Assembly: GCA_944322635.1 (NCBI GenBank)
Contig: CALUPL010000111.1
Coordinates: forward strand, 1-64,000
Direction of reading: 5' to 3'
DNA from: an uncultured Mailhella sp.
Lineage (GTDB): Bacteria > Desulfobacterota > Desulfovibrionia > Desulfovibrionales > Desulfovibrionaceae
Length of the DNA: 64,000 nucleotides
Shown: piece by piece, positions 27,297-36,300 of the stretch
How the letters are laid out: every line of letters begins with the position of its first letter
How positions within the stretch are numbered: the stretch's first letter is position 1
Notes under the pieces: generated by a model
Database searches by the model: none
Told to the model about the DNA's origin: nothing
The model's input: only the letters and a program-made list of their open reading frames with translations
Translations under genes and position numbers: made by a program

Positions 27297-28681
27297 CAGA
27301 ACTCCAGAGATCCCGTGGTACGGGGGAACGGCAGCACGTCGCGGATGTTGGCAATGCCGGTCAGCAGCATGATCATGCGCTCAAAGCCCATGCCGAAACC
27401 GGAATGAGGCACGCTGCCGAAACGGCGCAGATCAAGATACCACCAGTAGTCCTCGGGCTTCTGGCCCAGTTCGTTGATGCGCGCAACCAGGCGGTCGAGC
27501 CGCTCCTCACGCTGGCTGCCGCCGATAAGCTCGCCTATGCGGGGCACGAGCAGATCCATGGCCGCCACGGTTTCGTTGTCGTCGTTCATGCGCATGTAGA
27601 ACGCCTTGATGTCCTTGGGATAATCATAGACCGTTACGGGAGAGCGGAAATACTCCTCGGCAAGAAAGCGTTCATGCTCGGTCTGAAGATCGGTGCCGAA
27701 GGACACGGGATATTCGAACTTCTTCCCGCTTTCCTGCAGAAGCTTGACGGCGTCGCGATAGGAAATGCGGGCATATTTCTTTTCCATCATGTCGCGTAGG
27801 CCGTCCAGAAGACCGGGGGCGACGAACTTGTCGAACAAGGCCACGTCGTCGGCGCACTTTTCCACGGTATGACGCACGACGTGACGGATGAGTCCTTCGG
27901 CCAGTTCCATGTTGTCCCATATGTCGTTGAAGGCGGCTTCGGGTTCCACCATCCAGAACTCGGCAGCATGACGCGGGGTGTAGGAATGTTCGGCACGGAA
28001 GGTGGGGCCGAAGTTGTACACGCGGCCCATGGCGCAGGCCAGGGCCTCCGCCTCAAGCTGGCCGGACACGGTAAGGCTGGCCTGCTTGCCGAAGAAGTCG
28101 TTTTCGAACACGTTGCCGGATTCGGGCTTCGGGCCGCCGTCCACGGGAAGCGTGGTCACGCGGAACATTTCGCCCGCGCCCTCGCAGTCGGAACCGGTGA
28201 GAATGGGCGCGTGAACGTAGTAGAAGCCGAGACCGCGGAAATAGTCATGCACGGCCAGCGCCGCCTCGGAACGGATGCGGAAGGCCGCCCCGTACTTGTT
28301 GGTGCGGGGACGAAGATGCGCTATGGTGCGAAGAAATTCGTCGGAATGACGCTTCTTCTGGAGAGGATAGGAAGCCGGATCGGCCAGACCGAACACCTGC
28401 ATGGACACGGCATGCACTTCCCACTTCTGTCCCTTGCCGGGAGATTCCACAAGATCGCCGCAAATGCTGACGGCCGCGCCCGTATTCACGCCTTCCAGGC
28501 TGTTCCAGGCCTGCGTGCCTTCATCTATGATGCACTGAAGATTCTTGAGGCAGGAGCCGTCGTTGAGTTCAAGAAAGACAAATCCCTTGGAATCGCGACG
28601 GGTTCTCACCCATCCGCACACGGTAATGCCGCTGCGAGGTTCGGCAGAGGCCAGAGCCTCGCTTATGCTGGTACGCTGCAT
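27296..28681 (-). CDS. asnS: Asparaginyl-tRNA synthetase
   Basis: A 461-residue class II synthetase: an N-terminal OB-fold anticodon-binding domain (VCGWVRTRRDSKGFVFLELN), then the catalytic core with motif 2 around FRAEHSYTPRHAAEFWMVEPE and motif 3 GFGMGFERM. Asn-specific by overall similarity. The start at 28681 (MQRTSISEAL) has GGAGA upstream; the open frame continues further up without family resemblance. First gene of an operon with trmH. Confidence 0.95.
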   Translation of the reverse strand: MQRTSISEALASAEPRSGITVCGWVRTRRDSKGFVFLELNDGSCLKNLQCIIDEGTQAWNSLEGVNTGAAVSICGDLVESPGKGQKWEVHAVSMQVFGLADPASYPLQKKRHSDEFLRTIAHLRPRTNKYGAAFRIRSEAALAVHDYFRGLGFYYVHAPILTGSDCEGAGEMFRVTTLPVDGGPKPESGNVFENDFFGKQASLTVSGQLEAEALACAMGRVYNFGPTFRAEHSYTPRHAAEFWMVEPEAAFNDIWDNMELAEGLIRHVVRHTVEKCADDVALFDKFVAPGLLDGLRDMMEKKYARISYRDAVKLLQESGKKFEYPVSFGTDLQTEHERFLAEEYFRSPVTVYDYPKDIKAFYMRMNDDNETVAAMDLLVPRIGELIGGSQREERLDRLVARINELGQKPEDYWWYLDLRRFGSVPHSGFGMGFERMIMLLTGIANIRDVLPFPRTTGSLEF

Positions 28682-29050
28682 AGGATTCTCTCCGAAAAGG
28701 AATGTTGAAAGAACGTGAGGCAGCATACGCCATAGAGGCGCGCTCTGCAACCGGCGACAACACGCCGTGAAGGGGCACGAAGCATGAGTCCGAAAATCCG
28801 AACCGGACCGGAATGCGGCGCCCTGTCCGGTCAATCCCGAAGGCTCCATGACTTCGAAAGTCCGTTGCCCCGCCCCTCCCGAAGCCCCCTTTCTGCGCCC
28901 CTGCCGCTCTCCCGCAGAAACAAGGCGTCACCGCTCCCATCCGTTCTTTTTCTTGCACAATATCGCCGAGTCCGCTAAAATGCTCCTTCCGCTCCGGCGC
29001 GGACCGGTCCCTTTTTCCAGGTCCGGGCACGGCGGAACATCGAGGAAAAC
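28682..29050. other. Divergent intergenic region asnS/yccF
   Basis: No gene seen. It contains the yccF promoter listed next; the asnS promoter was not recognised. Confidence 0.5.
28953..28981 (+). promoter_or_regulatory. Sigma-70-type promoter of yccF
   Basis: TTGCAC, 17-bp spacer, TAAAAT; 70 bases before the ATG. Confidence 0.7.
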
Positions 29051-29512
29051 ATGAGCGTCATCGGCAACCTTCTCTGGATCATCTGCGGCGGCTGGTTCAC
29101 GGCCCTTCTGTGGCTTTTCTTCGGCGTGCTGGCCTGTCTGTCCATCGTGGGACTGCCCTGGGGACGGGCCTGCTTCGTCATGGCGGGCTTCGCCTTCATG
29201 CCCTTCGGCTACGAATCCATTTCCCGCGAGGTTCTGTACGGAAAGGGCGACATGGGCACGGGCCTGCCCGGCATGCTGGGCAATGCCGTGTGGTTCGTTC
29301 TCGCCGGTTTCTGGATAGCGCTCGGCCATGTGGCCGCAGCCGCGGCTCTTGCCGTCACCCTGGTGGGACTGCCCTTTGCCTGGCAGCACATCAAACTTGC
29401 GGAACTTGCGCTTTTTCCCATAGGCAAGGCCGTCGTACCGTGCGAAACGGCCGCCGAGGCAAGACGACGCCACGCCGCCGAAGATTTGAACAGGAGAAGA
29501 AACAACGCATGA
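29051..29512 (+). CDS. yccF: YccF-family inner membrane protein
   Basis: A 153-residue membrane protein with the two repeated YccF-type segments (NLLWIICGGWFTALLWL ... GLPWGRACF and GNAVWFVLAGFWIALGH ... LPFAWQHIKLAELALFPIG). Function unknown. GAGGAA precedes the start. The stop overlaps the next start (ATGA). Confidence 0.85.
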   Translation: MSVIGNLLWIICGGWFTALLWLFFGVLACLSIVGLPWGRACFVMAGFAFMPFGYESISREVLYGKGDMGTGLPGMLGNAVWFVLAGFWIALGHVAAAAALAVTLVGLPFAWQHIKLAELALFPIGKAVVPCETAAEARRRHAAEDLNRRRNNA

Positions 29513-29979
29513 AATGGACCACGCATCAGGCCATGGCTCTCATGGCCTCCTTTGCCGCAGGCCTGCCCCTGGCGGGCATGGCCGCCGCCTGGTTAGGCTC
29601 CGTGGCGCCGGACATGCTGGATCAGCACGCGGCAAGGCGCGCCTTTTTCCGGCAGAAAAAATTCAATCAGGTGCACCGCCGTTCCTCGCACTGGTTCGGC
29701 TGGTGGCTTGCCATATGGGCATGGTCGCTCACGGGACAGCTCGGTCCTCTGCCCGACGCCATTGTGGGCGGCTTCGGCTTCGGCGCGCTCACCCATGTTC
29801 TGCTCGACATGTGCACCACGCACGGCGTGCCCATGCTGCCTTTCGTCAAAAAACGCTTCTCCCTTCGCCTGTGCAGCACCGGAAGCCTGGGTGAATACGC
29901 CCTTCTCATCATGTGCGTTCTTGTGTTCTGGATCATGGAAAAGCCGGAACTTCTGCATTTCAACGTTCCGCTGTACTGA
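29509..29979 (+). CDS. YdjM-like membrane-bound metal-dependent hydrolase
   Basis: 156 residues with about four membrane segments. Conserved polar positions THQA, GSVAPDMLDQ, HRRSSHWFGWW and LTHVLLDMCTTHGVPML match the YdjM/DUF457 family of predicted membrane metal-dependent hydrolases. Translation is coupled to yccF by a 4-base overlap. The substrate is unknown. Confidence 0.8.
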   Translation: MKWTTHQAMALMASFAAGLPLAGMAAAWLGSVAPDMLDQHAARRAFFRQKKFNQVHRRSSHWFGWWLAIWAWSLTGQLGPLPDAIVGGFGFGALTHVLLDMCTTHGVPMLPFVKKRFSLRLCSTGSLGEYALLIMCVLVFWIMEKPELLHFNVPLY

Positions 29980-29995
29980 CCGGAGCCGTCGATAA

Positions 29996-30031
29996 AAAAA
30001 GCGTTTCCGCCTGCACGAAAACGCTTTTTTC
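29996..30031. terminator. Bidirectional terminator
   Basis: An 11-bp stem AAAAAGCGTTT/AAACGCTTTTT at 29996-30006 and 30019-30029 with T runs on both strands, serving the YdjM-like gene and the convergent gene at 30067. Confidence 0.85.
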
Positions 30032-30066
30032 TTTTCCAAAACGGAAAAGGATGCCGTACCATCCGC

Positions 30067-30474
30067 CTACCGACCGGCGTTCCCTCCGACCGACTTCAGA
30101 GGTATGACGGGCGCGCCGGGACGCGCTGCCTCCAGCGCCGTTCCCCTGGAGGGAACCACAAGCACGAGACGCGAAAGATCGAAGCCCGCGGAAAGAGGAT
30201 CGGATGCGGGAATGATCACCCGGCAGAACACTTCCACCTCTCCGTCATCGCCTTCCGGCGACAGGCCGAGAGCCTTTCTCTCCTCTTCCGTCACGGCAAA
30301 GGATGTTCCCGGAAATACCCTGCGAACGCACCCGAGCAGAAGGGGCGGACAAGAAGATTCAAGGCTTGCAAGAAGCACGGCCGAAGACTCGGCCACGAAT
30401 CTTTTCACCCGGCACGAGCGTGCGCCGCCAAGAGCCTCCGCCCCCCCGGCAAACATGACGTCAAATTCTTCCAT
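30067..30474 (-). CDS. Divergent FliW-like protein
   Basis: 135 residues. The pattern AVLLASLESSCPPLLLGC ... FPGTSFAVTEEERKALGL ... VIIPASDPLSAGFDLSRLVLVVPSRG resembles the beta-barrel protein FliW, which binds flagellin and CsrA. No flagellar or csrA gene is near, and the N-terminal FliW signature is weak. The start is uncertain: ATG at 30474 is chosen over TTG at 30492; neither has a good ribosome-binding site. It could be another small beta protein. Confidence 0.5.
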   Translation of the reverse strand: MEEFDVMFAGGAEALGGARSCRVKRFVAESSAVLLASLESSCPPLLLGCVRRVFPGTSFAVTEEERKALGLSPEGDDGEVEVFCRVIIPASDPLSAGFDLSRLVLVVPSRGTALEAARPGAPVIPLKSVGGNAGR

Positions 30475-30510
30475 GCCCGAAATCTCGCACAAATCGGAGG
30501 CCGCGGCAAG

Positions 30511-30752
30511 CTACCTGTCCTTTTCGTGACCGTATATTCCACCCGCAAGAGCTCCCAGGCCGCCGCCTATGAGGGCGCCATGGTGCCGCTGCCTCCGGCA
30601 ATGGCCGATATGCCCGCGCCAGCCAGCGCACCTACGGCCGTACCCGAAAGCGCTCCCTGCTGCGTTCTGTTCATGCCTGTGCAACCCGCCGTCCCGAAGG
30701 ACAGCGCCGCGCACAGGGCCGCTGCCGCCGCTGCCGTGCCCAATGAAGTCAT
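30511..30752 (-). pseudogene. Glycine-zipper lipoprotein, frameshifted
   Basis: The frame starting at 30752 (AAGGAG upstream) encodes a lipoprotein signal ending AGC at Cys 24, then a Gly-zipper (QQGALSGTAVGALAGAGISA). It hits a stop at 30567. The expected continuation, GALIGGGLGALAGGIYGHEKDR in family style, is intact in another frame down to 30511. One base appears to be missing near 30575-30590. The gene is therefore broken, or the sequence has an error there. Family members are small outer-membrane or periplasmic lipoproteins of unknown role. Confidence 0.7.
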
Positions 30753-30843
30753 GGCCCACTCCTTGAAAAAATTCGTTCGAACCGGCTCCGGCCCGTCACA
30801 AAACGCGCCGGAACAATTCTCCTTCCGTCAGAAAAGGCTCCGG

Positions 30844-31272
30844 CTACTTCCGCGCGCCCGCAGATACGGCGGGAGCCACCATTTCCGTCCATATCACGTC
30901 AAAGACATGACGGTTCTTCTGATCGGGATTGCGATAATAGAACTCGTCTATCCTGTGCACGAGTTCCGGCCGCGTGGTGTCGTGAAAGGCAATCTGCCAG
31001 CCGTTGGCAAACAGCGAAAGCTGAACGGTCTCGCCCTTTTCCCTTGCCGCCTGCGCAAGAGCGGACTCCATGGCGAGCGCACACTCCACGCCGAGCAGAA
31101 AATCCAGCTTCGACTGCGGAGCCGACGTCTCTCATGCGAACCCGTCCAGCGATGCCACCGGCGTGACCGCAGGCGAGGCGGCCGTGACCGGTGCATGCTG
31201 ACAGCCCGGCAGGGCAAAGGTAAGAACGAGCGCCAGGGACATAAACGCCTGCTTCAATGATTTCACCATCAT
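30844..31272 (-). pseudogene. Lipoprotein gene with in-frame TGA
   Basis: ATG at 31272 has AAGGAG at 6 bases. The product begins with a lipoprotein signal (FALPGC, Cys 24). Codon 47 is TGA (31132-31134). The same frame then stays open for 95 codons to 30844 with protein-like content (SKLDFLLGVECALAMESALAQA ..., then IAFHDTTRPELVHRIDEFYY). A single CGA-to-TGA change would explain this. Read-through or selenocysteine is less likely: the position is in a linker just after the lipobox and I see no clear SECIS hairpin. A separate shorter gene starting at GTG 31089 is a further possibility. Confidence 0.65.
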
Positions 31273-31573
31273 GGCATTCTCCTTGTCTTCTTCCATGACA
31301 GTGAACGGGCCTTCATGAGAGGTCAATGAAATTTCCCCTCGAAGGAAACTTCCGTCGAAAAGCCGTTCGAAAGCGGCGCTTTTTAGGCCGGAGAGGGCAT
31401 GAACGGCTCCGAAAACGGCCGCACGCACGAACAAGCGCATTCCGTGCGTCCCCCTGCGCTCCGGAGCTTCCGGAAAAGGCACGCCGTACAAACGCAGAAC
31501 GACGCAGCTTCAGAAACACGGGTGCGGGCGCAGACAGCCAAACGACAACGTTGCCGCATAAGCGGCCGCAGAC
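31273..31573. other. Intergenic region, nothing recognised
   Basis: About 300 bases between two minus-strand genes; no gene or clear structure seen. Confidence 0.4.
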
Positions 31574-32185
31574 TCATGCCGTCCTGTCGTGGGAGTCCAG
31601 AGAATCATGCAGCGTCTGCAGAGCTCTCAGCACGTCGGATGCGGAAACCGCCGGCTGATAGTCACCGGGAAGCAGACGACGCATCATGAGCATGCCCATG
31701 ATGCACGAGGTAAGCATGAACCCGGAAGGCACGGCGCACTCCCCCTCGACGGCCGCCAAGTCGATGAAAAAATCCTTCATCCTTTCCTGAATGACGGGTC
31801 TGGCCTCAAGGGACTGAGACGAAAGCATGAGAATATTGAGAATGGAAAGCTCGCCGTTGTCCTCATACCTGTTTTCGCAGGACCGGACCATTCTGTCCGC
31901 CAGATCTCCGAGCATGTCTTCTCTGCGGAGCGGCGGCCTTCCGGCGGAAAGGCTGTCGAGCACGGCTCCGAACAGCTCACGCTTGGAGCCGTAGTACCGG
32001 ACAATGAGAGCCACGTTGATTTCCGCCATGGCCGCTATCTGCCTCAGGGTGACGAGTTCATAGGGATGTCCGGCAAAAAGCCGTTCGGCGCTTCTCAGAA
32101 TCCTTTCCTTCGTCTGCGCGGCGTTCCGGCACGGCCTGACCGTCTTCCCGCTCTCTGCCATGGTTTCAGCCCTTTTCTCTTCCAT
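31574..32185 (-). CDS. TetR-family transcriptional regulator
   Basis: 203 residues. The N-terminal helix-turn-helix (TKERILRSAERLFAGHPYE, TLRQIAAMAEINVALIVRYYGSKRELF) is classic TetR; the C-terminal ligand domain is not informative. It is transcribed divergently from the mipA-like gene, and a palindrome in the shared region (32253-32272) is the likely operator. The start could be 32185 or 32161. Confidence 0.88.
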   Translation of the reverse strand: MEEKRAETMAESGKTVRPCRNAAQTKERILRSAERLFAGHPYELVTLRQIAAMAEINVALIVRYYGSKRELFGAVLDSLSAGRPPLRREDMLGDLADRMVRSCENRYEDNGELSILNILMLSSQSLEARPVIQERMKDFFIDLAAVEGECAVPSGFMLTSCIMGMLMMRRLLPGDYQPAVSASDVLRALQTLHDSLDSHDRTA

Positions 32186-32252
32186 CCTGACCTGCCCTGA
32201 ACTTACATATGCTGGCGGTACGTTCGTTGTATCCTGCGGTATTTTTTAAGGC

Positions 32253-32292
32253 AAGTAAACACTCGTTGACTTAATGTCGAAAAGCATATAAC
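32253..32292. promoter_or_regulatory. TetR-type operator overlapping the mipA promoter
   Basis: AAGTAAAC-ACTC-GTTGACTT at 32253-32272 is an inverted repeat matching at 7 of 8 arm positions. Its right arm contains TTGACT (32266-32271), which with TATAAC at 32287-32292 (15-bp spacing, short) could form the mipA promoter, so binding would block it. Confidence 0.6.
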
Positions 32293-32326
32293 TCCCTCTG
32301 CAGCAACGTTCCGAAGGAGTATGATC

Positions 32327-33073
32327 ATGCGAATCCGCATTCTTTTTCTGCTGACGGCAGCCCTGCTGCTGACGGCAGGTCAAGCCTGTGCGCAGCAGCT
32401 GTCGCTGAGCGCCGGCATTTTTTCCGTGCAGTCGGAATACAGAGGTTCCGATGCCAGAGTTCTGCCCATGCCCGTCATTCAGTATGAAGGCGACCGTTTC
32501 TTCATACAAAACACGGAAGCAGGCTTCCGGCTGTGGAACGACGGCACGCAGAAGCTCTCTGTGGGAGCCACGCTTCTTCCGCAGTATTTCCGGTCGGGAA
32601 AAAGCGACGATGCGGCCATGAAGCAGCTGGACAACCGCAACGTCATCGTCATGGGCACGCTGAGCTACGAGCTGAACACGACGACGTTCGGCTCACTCAG
32701 GCTGAGCGCCTCCGGCGACATTACCGGCACGAGCGACGGCTTTCTTGCCGGCGTCAGCTATGCGTATCCCGTGCGCACGGGCCGCCTGACCATAGTTCCC
32801 AGCGGCGGACTGCTGTTTGCCAGTGCCAACTTCAACGATTACTACTACGGCGTAAGCCGCGGAGAATCGCTGCACAGCGGCCTTGCCGCCTACTCTCCCG
32901 ACTCCTCGCTGACGCCCTTTCTCGGCGTCGGCGCAACTCTGGATCTTTCCGAACACTGGAGACTCTTCGCCAGCTGGAAAGTCACGTTTCTCGACGACGA
33001 AATCAAGGACAGCCCCATGGTGGACAGAAGCACGCAGCATATTTTCGGCGGAGGCGTAACCTACATGTTCTGA
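32327..33073 (+). CDS. MipA/OmpV-family outer membrane protein
   Basis: 248 residues: Sec signal peptide (cleavage after ACA near residue 22), then an amphipathic beta-barrel pattern ending in aromatic Phe. The segments starting AGIFSVQSEYRGSD and VLPMPVIQYEGDRFFI are typical of MipA/OmpV scaffolding proteins of the outer membrane. The ATG at 32327 has GGAG at 7 bases; the ATG two codons earlier is too close. Probably repressed by the divergent TetR protein. Confidence 0.85.
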   Translation: MRIRILFLLTAALLLTAGQACAQQLSLSAGIFSVQSEYRGSDARVLPMPVIQYEGDRFFIQNTEAGFRLWNDGTQKLSVGATLLPQYFRSGKSDDAAMKQLDNRNVIVMGTLSYELNTTTFGSLRLSASGDITGTSDGFLAGVSYAYPVRTGRLTIVPSGGLLFASANFNDYYYGVSRGESLHSGLAAYSPDSSLTPFLGVGATLDLSEHWRLFASWKVTFLDDEIKDSPMVDRSTQHIFGGGVTYMF

Positions 33074-33279
33074 CGCCTCCGGCAGGAGCCATGCGCTCTC
33101 CCCAGCCTGCCTCATGCCTCATTTTTTCCGGAACGAGCCTTCCCCCGGCCTGTTCCGTTTTCCATACGTCCGCCGGCACTCTCCCGCTTCGGCTTCCGGC
33201 GGACACACGAAGACCGTCTCACGCCGGCAAACCCGAAACGGAAGCCTCCTCCGCCTGTGCAGACGGTCTTTCCGCAAGC

Positions 33280-33316
33280 AAAAGGCGGAGCCGATGACCT
33301 CGGCTCCGCCTTTTGC
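33280..33316. terminator. Bidirectional terminator
   Basis: A perfect 15-bp stem (33280-33294 with 33300-33314) with A/T ends, between the mipA-like gene and the convergent dehydrogenase. Confidence 0.92.
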
Positions 33317-33337
33317 TTTTTGTTTCAAATCCGAACG

Positions 33338-36300
33338 CTAACGCTTTCTTTCTTCCATGCAGACCACGCGCACGCCGGGATGCCCTTCCGTGCGGGAGGC
33401 CTGGGCCTTGAACACGGAAAGCCAGTTCTTGCCGAGCAGCGTTTCGGCCAGCCACTCGGCATTGTGCAGCACGGGACGGTGCGTATCGATAACGGGCGTC
33501 TCCTCAGCATTCTTATCCTTGCCGCGGGCGGGATGCTTCACGTCCATGGTCATGAGCGTGCGTGCTATGCCTATTTTGCAGGAAGGGCAGCCCACCAGAA
33601 TAGGGGCATCGGCCGTATAGCCGGCAAGGGCGCTTTCGAGCCGTTCGCGCTTGCGTTCACGCAGCACGTTGTAGATGTCCGGGCAGGTGTAGGCGCCCGC
33701 GCCGGATTCGCCGCAGCAGCCGGGATTGAGCAGAATGGACGCGCCGGTAATGCGCTCAAGGGCTCTTGCCACCTTGCCGCCGTCCTTGGTGGCCTTCACG
33801 CCAGACCATGCGGGATGGCAGGAGGAATGGTAGATGATGCGCTCATGACTCACGGCTACGTCGTGCGGCAGGCGATCGACAAGAAGCTGCACTATGTCGT
33901 TATGCGGCAGCACGGTGCCGTCAAGCCCCGTAATGCCGTGCCTCATGAGCGATTCGCGACAGGAGCCGCAGGCGGTGATGAGCATGTTGACGTCGAAACC
34001 GGCCTCGGCCGCCGCCTGAAGCGTGGCCGCAATGACCTGCCTGTTGCGCTGAAGGTTGACCTCGTACTGCTCGGCGGAACCGGCGGCCAGCAGCGGGTAG
34101 CCGCAGCACAGATGTCTTCCGGGAATGACCACGGGCACGCCCGCATACATCATGAGCGCAATCGAAGCGAGAGCTATGCGGCGATAGAACAGACTGCCGC
34201 CGCAGCCGGGGAAGTACAGCACGGCGGGCACGCGGCCTTCGAGCACGCCCTGTGCGGAAATGTCGCCGCTTACGGGAAGAAAGAGATGCGCCGCGGCGTT
34301 CTTTTCCAGATGCAGGCTCTCGTACATGCTCACCATGCCGAGCGCCGGGCCTCTGCCGGAAAAGAGCGGACTGCTCATGCGCCTGCGCCACACGCGCGGA
34401 ACCAGCGGAATGAACTGGTTCATCACGTTCTGGCCGAGGGCCGCCATTTTGGCAAAGGCCGGCACGCGGCTCGACGGATCGGAGGAAAGCACGCTGAGCA
34501 CCTGCGACTTGATGGGATGCCCTCCCTCGCCTTCGCGCTTGACGTAGGCAAGGGAGCTCAGGGCCACTTCCGGCGATTCAATCTTCACCGGGCACACCGA
34601 CGTGCAGCGGCCGCAGCCCGTGCAGTGCTCCACAAGATGCCGAAGCTCCTGAAGCAGTTCTGGAGAAGGATGCCCCGTGGTGACCTGAGAATAGTAGATG
34701 GCCTCGGTGAGCGCGCCGAGGATGAGATTCTTGTTGCGCGGGTTGTACTGGAAGGAACGCTCAGGATACACCATGGGGCACACCTGCTTGCATTTGCCGC
34801 AGCGGGTGCAGGTCTGCACCTGGGAAAGAAGCCGGATGAGGCATTCCTTGTCCGGCAGGCCCGATTCTCTGATGTCCGCAATGAGCCGGTTGAAGGAAAA
34901 GGTAAACGGACGCACCGGCAGGTTGCGCGTGACGAGCTTGCCCGGATTGAACAGATCGCGGGGATCCACGCGCATCTTGAACTCGCGCAGGCTGTCCATC
35001 TGCCGGGGATCGAGAAAGGCTATCTTGGTGATGCCTATGCCGTGTTCGCCGGAAACCGCGCCGCCGAGCTCCTGCGTTCTGGCCATGACCTGCATGGCCA
35101 CGTCCTCGGCGTGCTCCATCATGCGCGGATCGTTGGAGTTCACCGGAATGTTCACGTGACAGTTGCCGTCGCCCGCGTGCATGTGGCTTGCCACCACGAT
35201 GCGGCTGCTCTTCATGTAGTCCACAATGCCGTCGATGCGGGAAGCAAGGCGGGGAAAACGCTCCTTCTGCGCCGTGAGCCACGCTTCGGCCCGCGCGGCA
35301 ACAGCCTCGTCCACCAGCGAAGGATCAAGATTCGATTCATCGCTCGCGGCCACATGAGAGGCAAAGGAAAACTCCTCGTTGAAATCCGGGTCTTCCAGAG
35401 GAAAGCCCTGAAGCCGGGAAAGTTCCTGAAGCGCGAAACGATAGGCGTCGGCCGCGGCCACGACGTTGAGTCCTTCGAGATAGTGCGCAAACTCCGGAAT
35501 GCTCGCCATGGGCAGCACCACGTCCTCGTTCATCTTGAAGCCGGACGTGCGCTTGGCAATGGCAGAAAGACGATGCCTGTCCTCCCAGAATTCGGCGGCC
35601 TGCTTGTCGTCCTTCGCTATGGCGGCGAACACGTGGGGATCGTCGCCCGCAAGGGCGTATATGGCCTGCACGGTATCGTCGAGCACATAGGCGTCGTTGC
35701 CGTCCACCTGCACGATGATGACGGAAATGGGACTGCCCTTGTGCCTGTCGGACTTGGGCTGATAGTTTATGGCCTGCACGTACTTGGAGTTGAACTCCTC
35801 AAGCGCGGACACGTGCACGTCGCCGCCCTGATTGCGTATTCTGTCGCGCAGGTTCACGATTTTGCGCACCAGCTCCGCCGCGGGAACCATGGACGTGCCG
35901 TAGAACTCCAGCACCATCACCCGGGAAATCGAGGGCTTGGGATGAAGAACGAAGGTCGCTTCGGTGATGATGCCGTCTATGCCTTCCTTCTGCATGCCGG
36001 GAAGACCGTCGAGCAGCTTGTTGGTCACGTCCTTGCCGAGGCCAGGATGGCGCACCTCGTTGCCCTTCAGACGCACCACGTTGCGCATGCCGCCGGAAAG
36101 ATCCTTCACTTCGAACACCACATCCTCGTCGGGCATGATCTTGTGCCCCGGATGATTCACCCGCTCGATGCGGATGATTTCTCCCGTGGGCGTCACCATG
36201 GTCCAGGAGAGCAGATTGTCGATGGTGGTGCCGTACTCGAAGCAGAAGGGGCCGCCGGAGTTTTCGGACACGTTGCCGCCTATGGTGGACGCCGTCTTGG

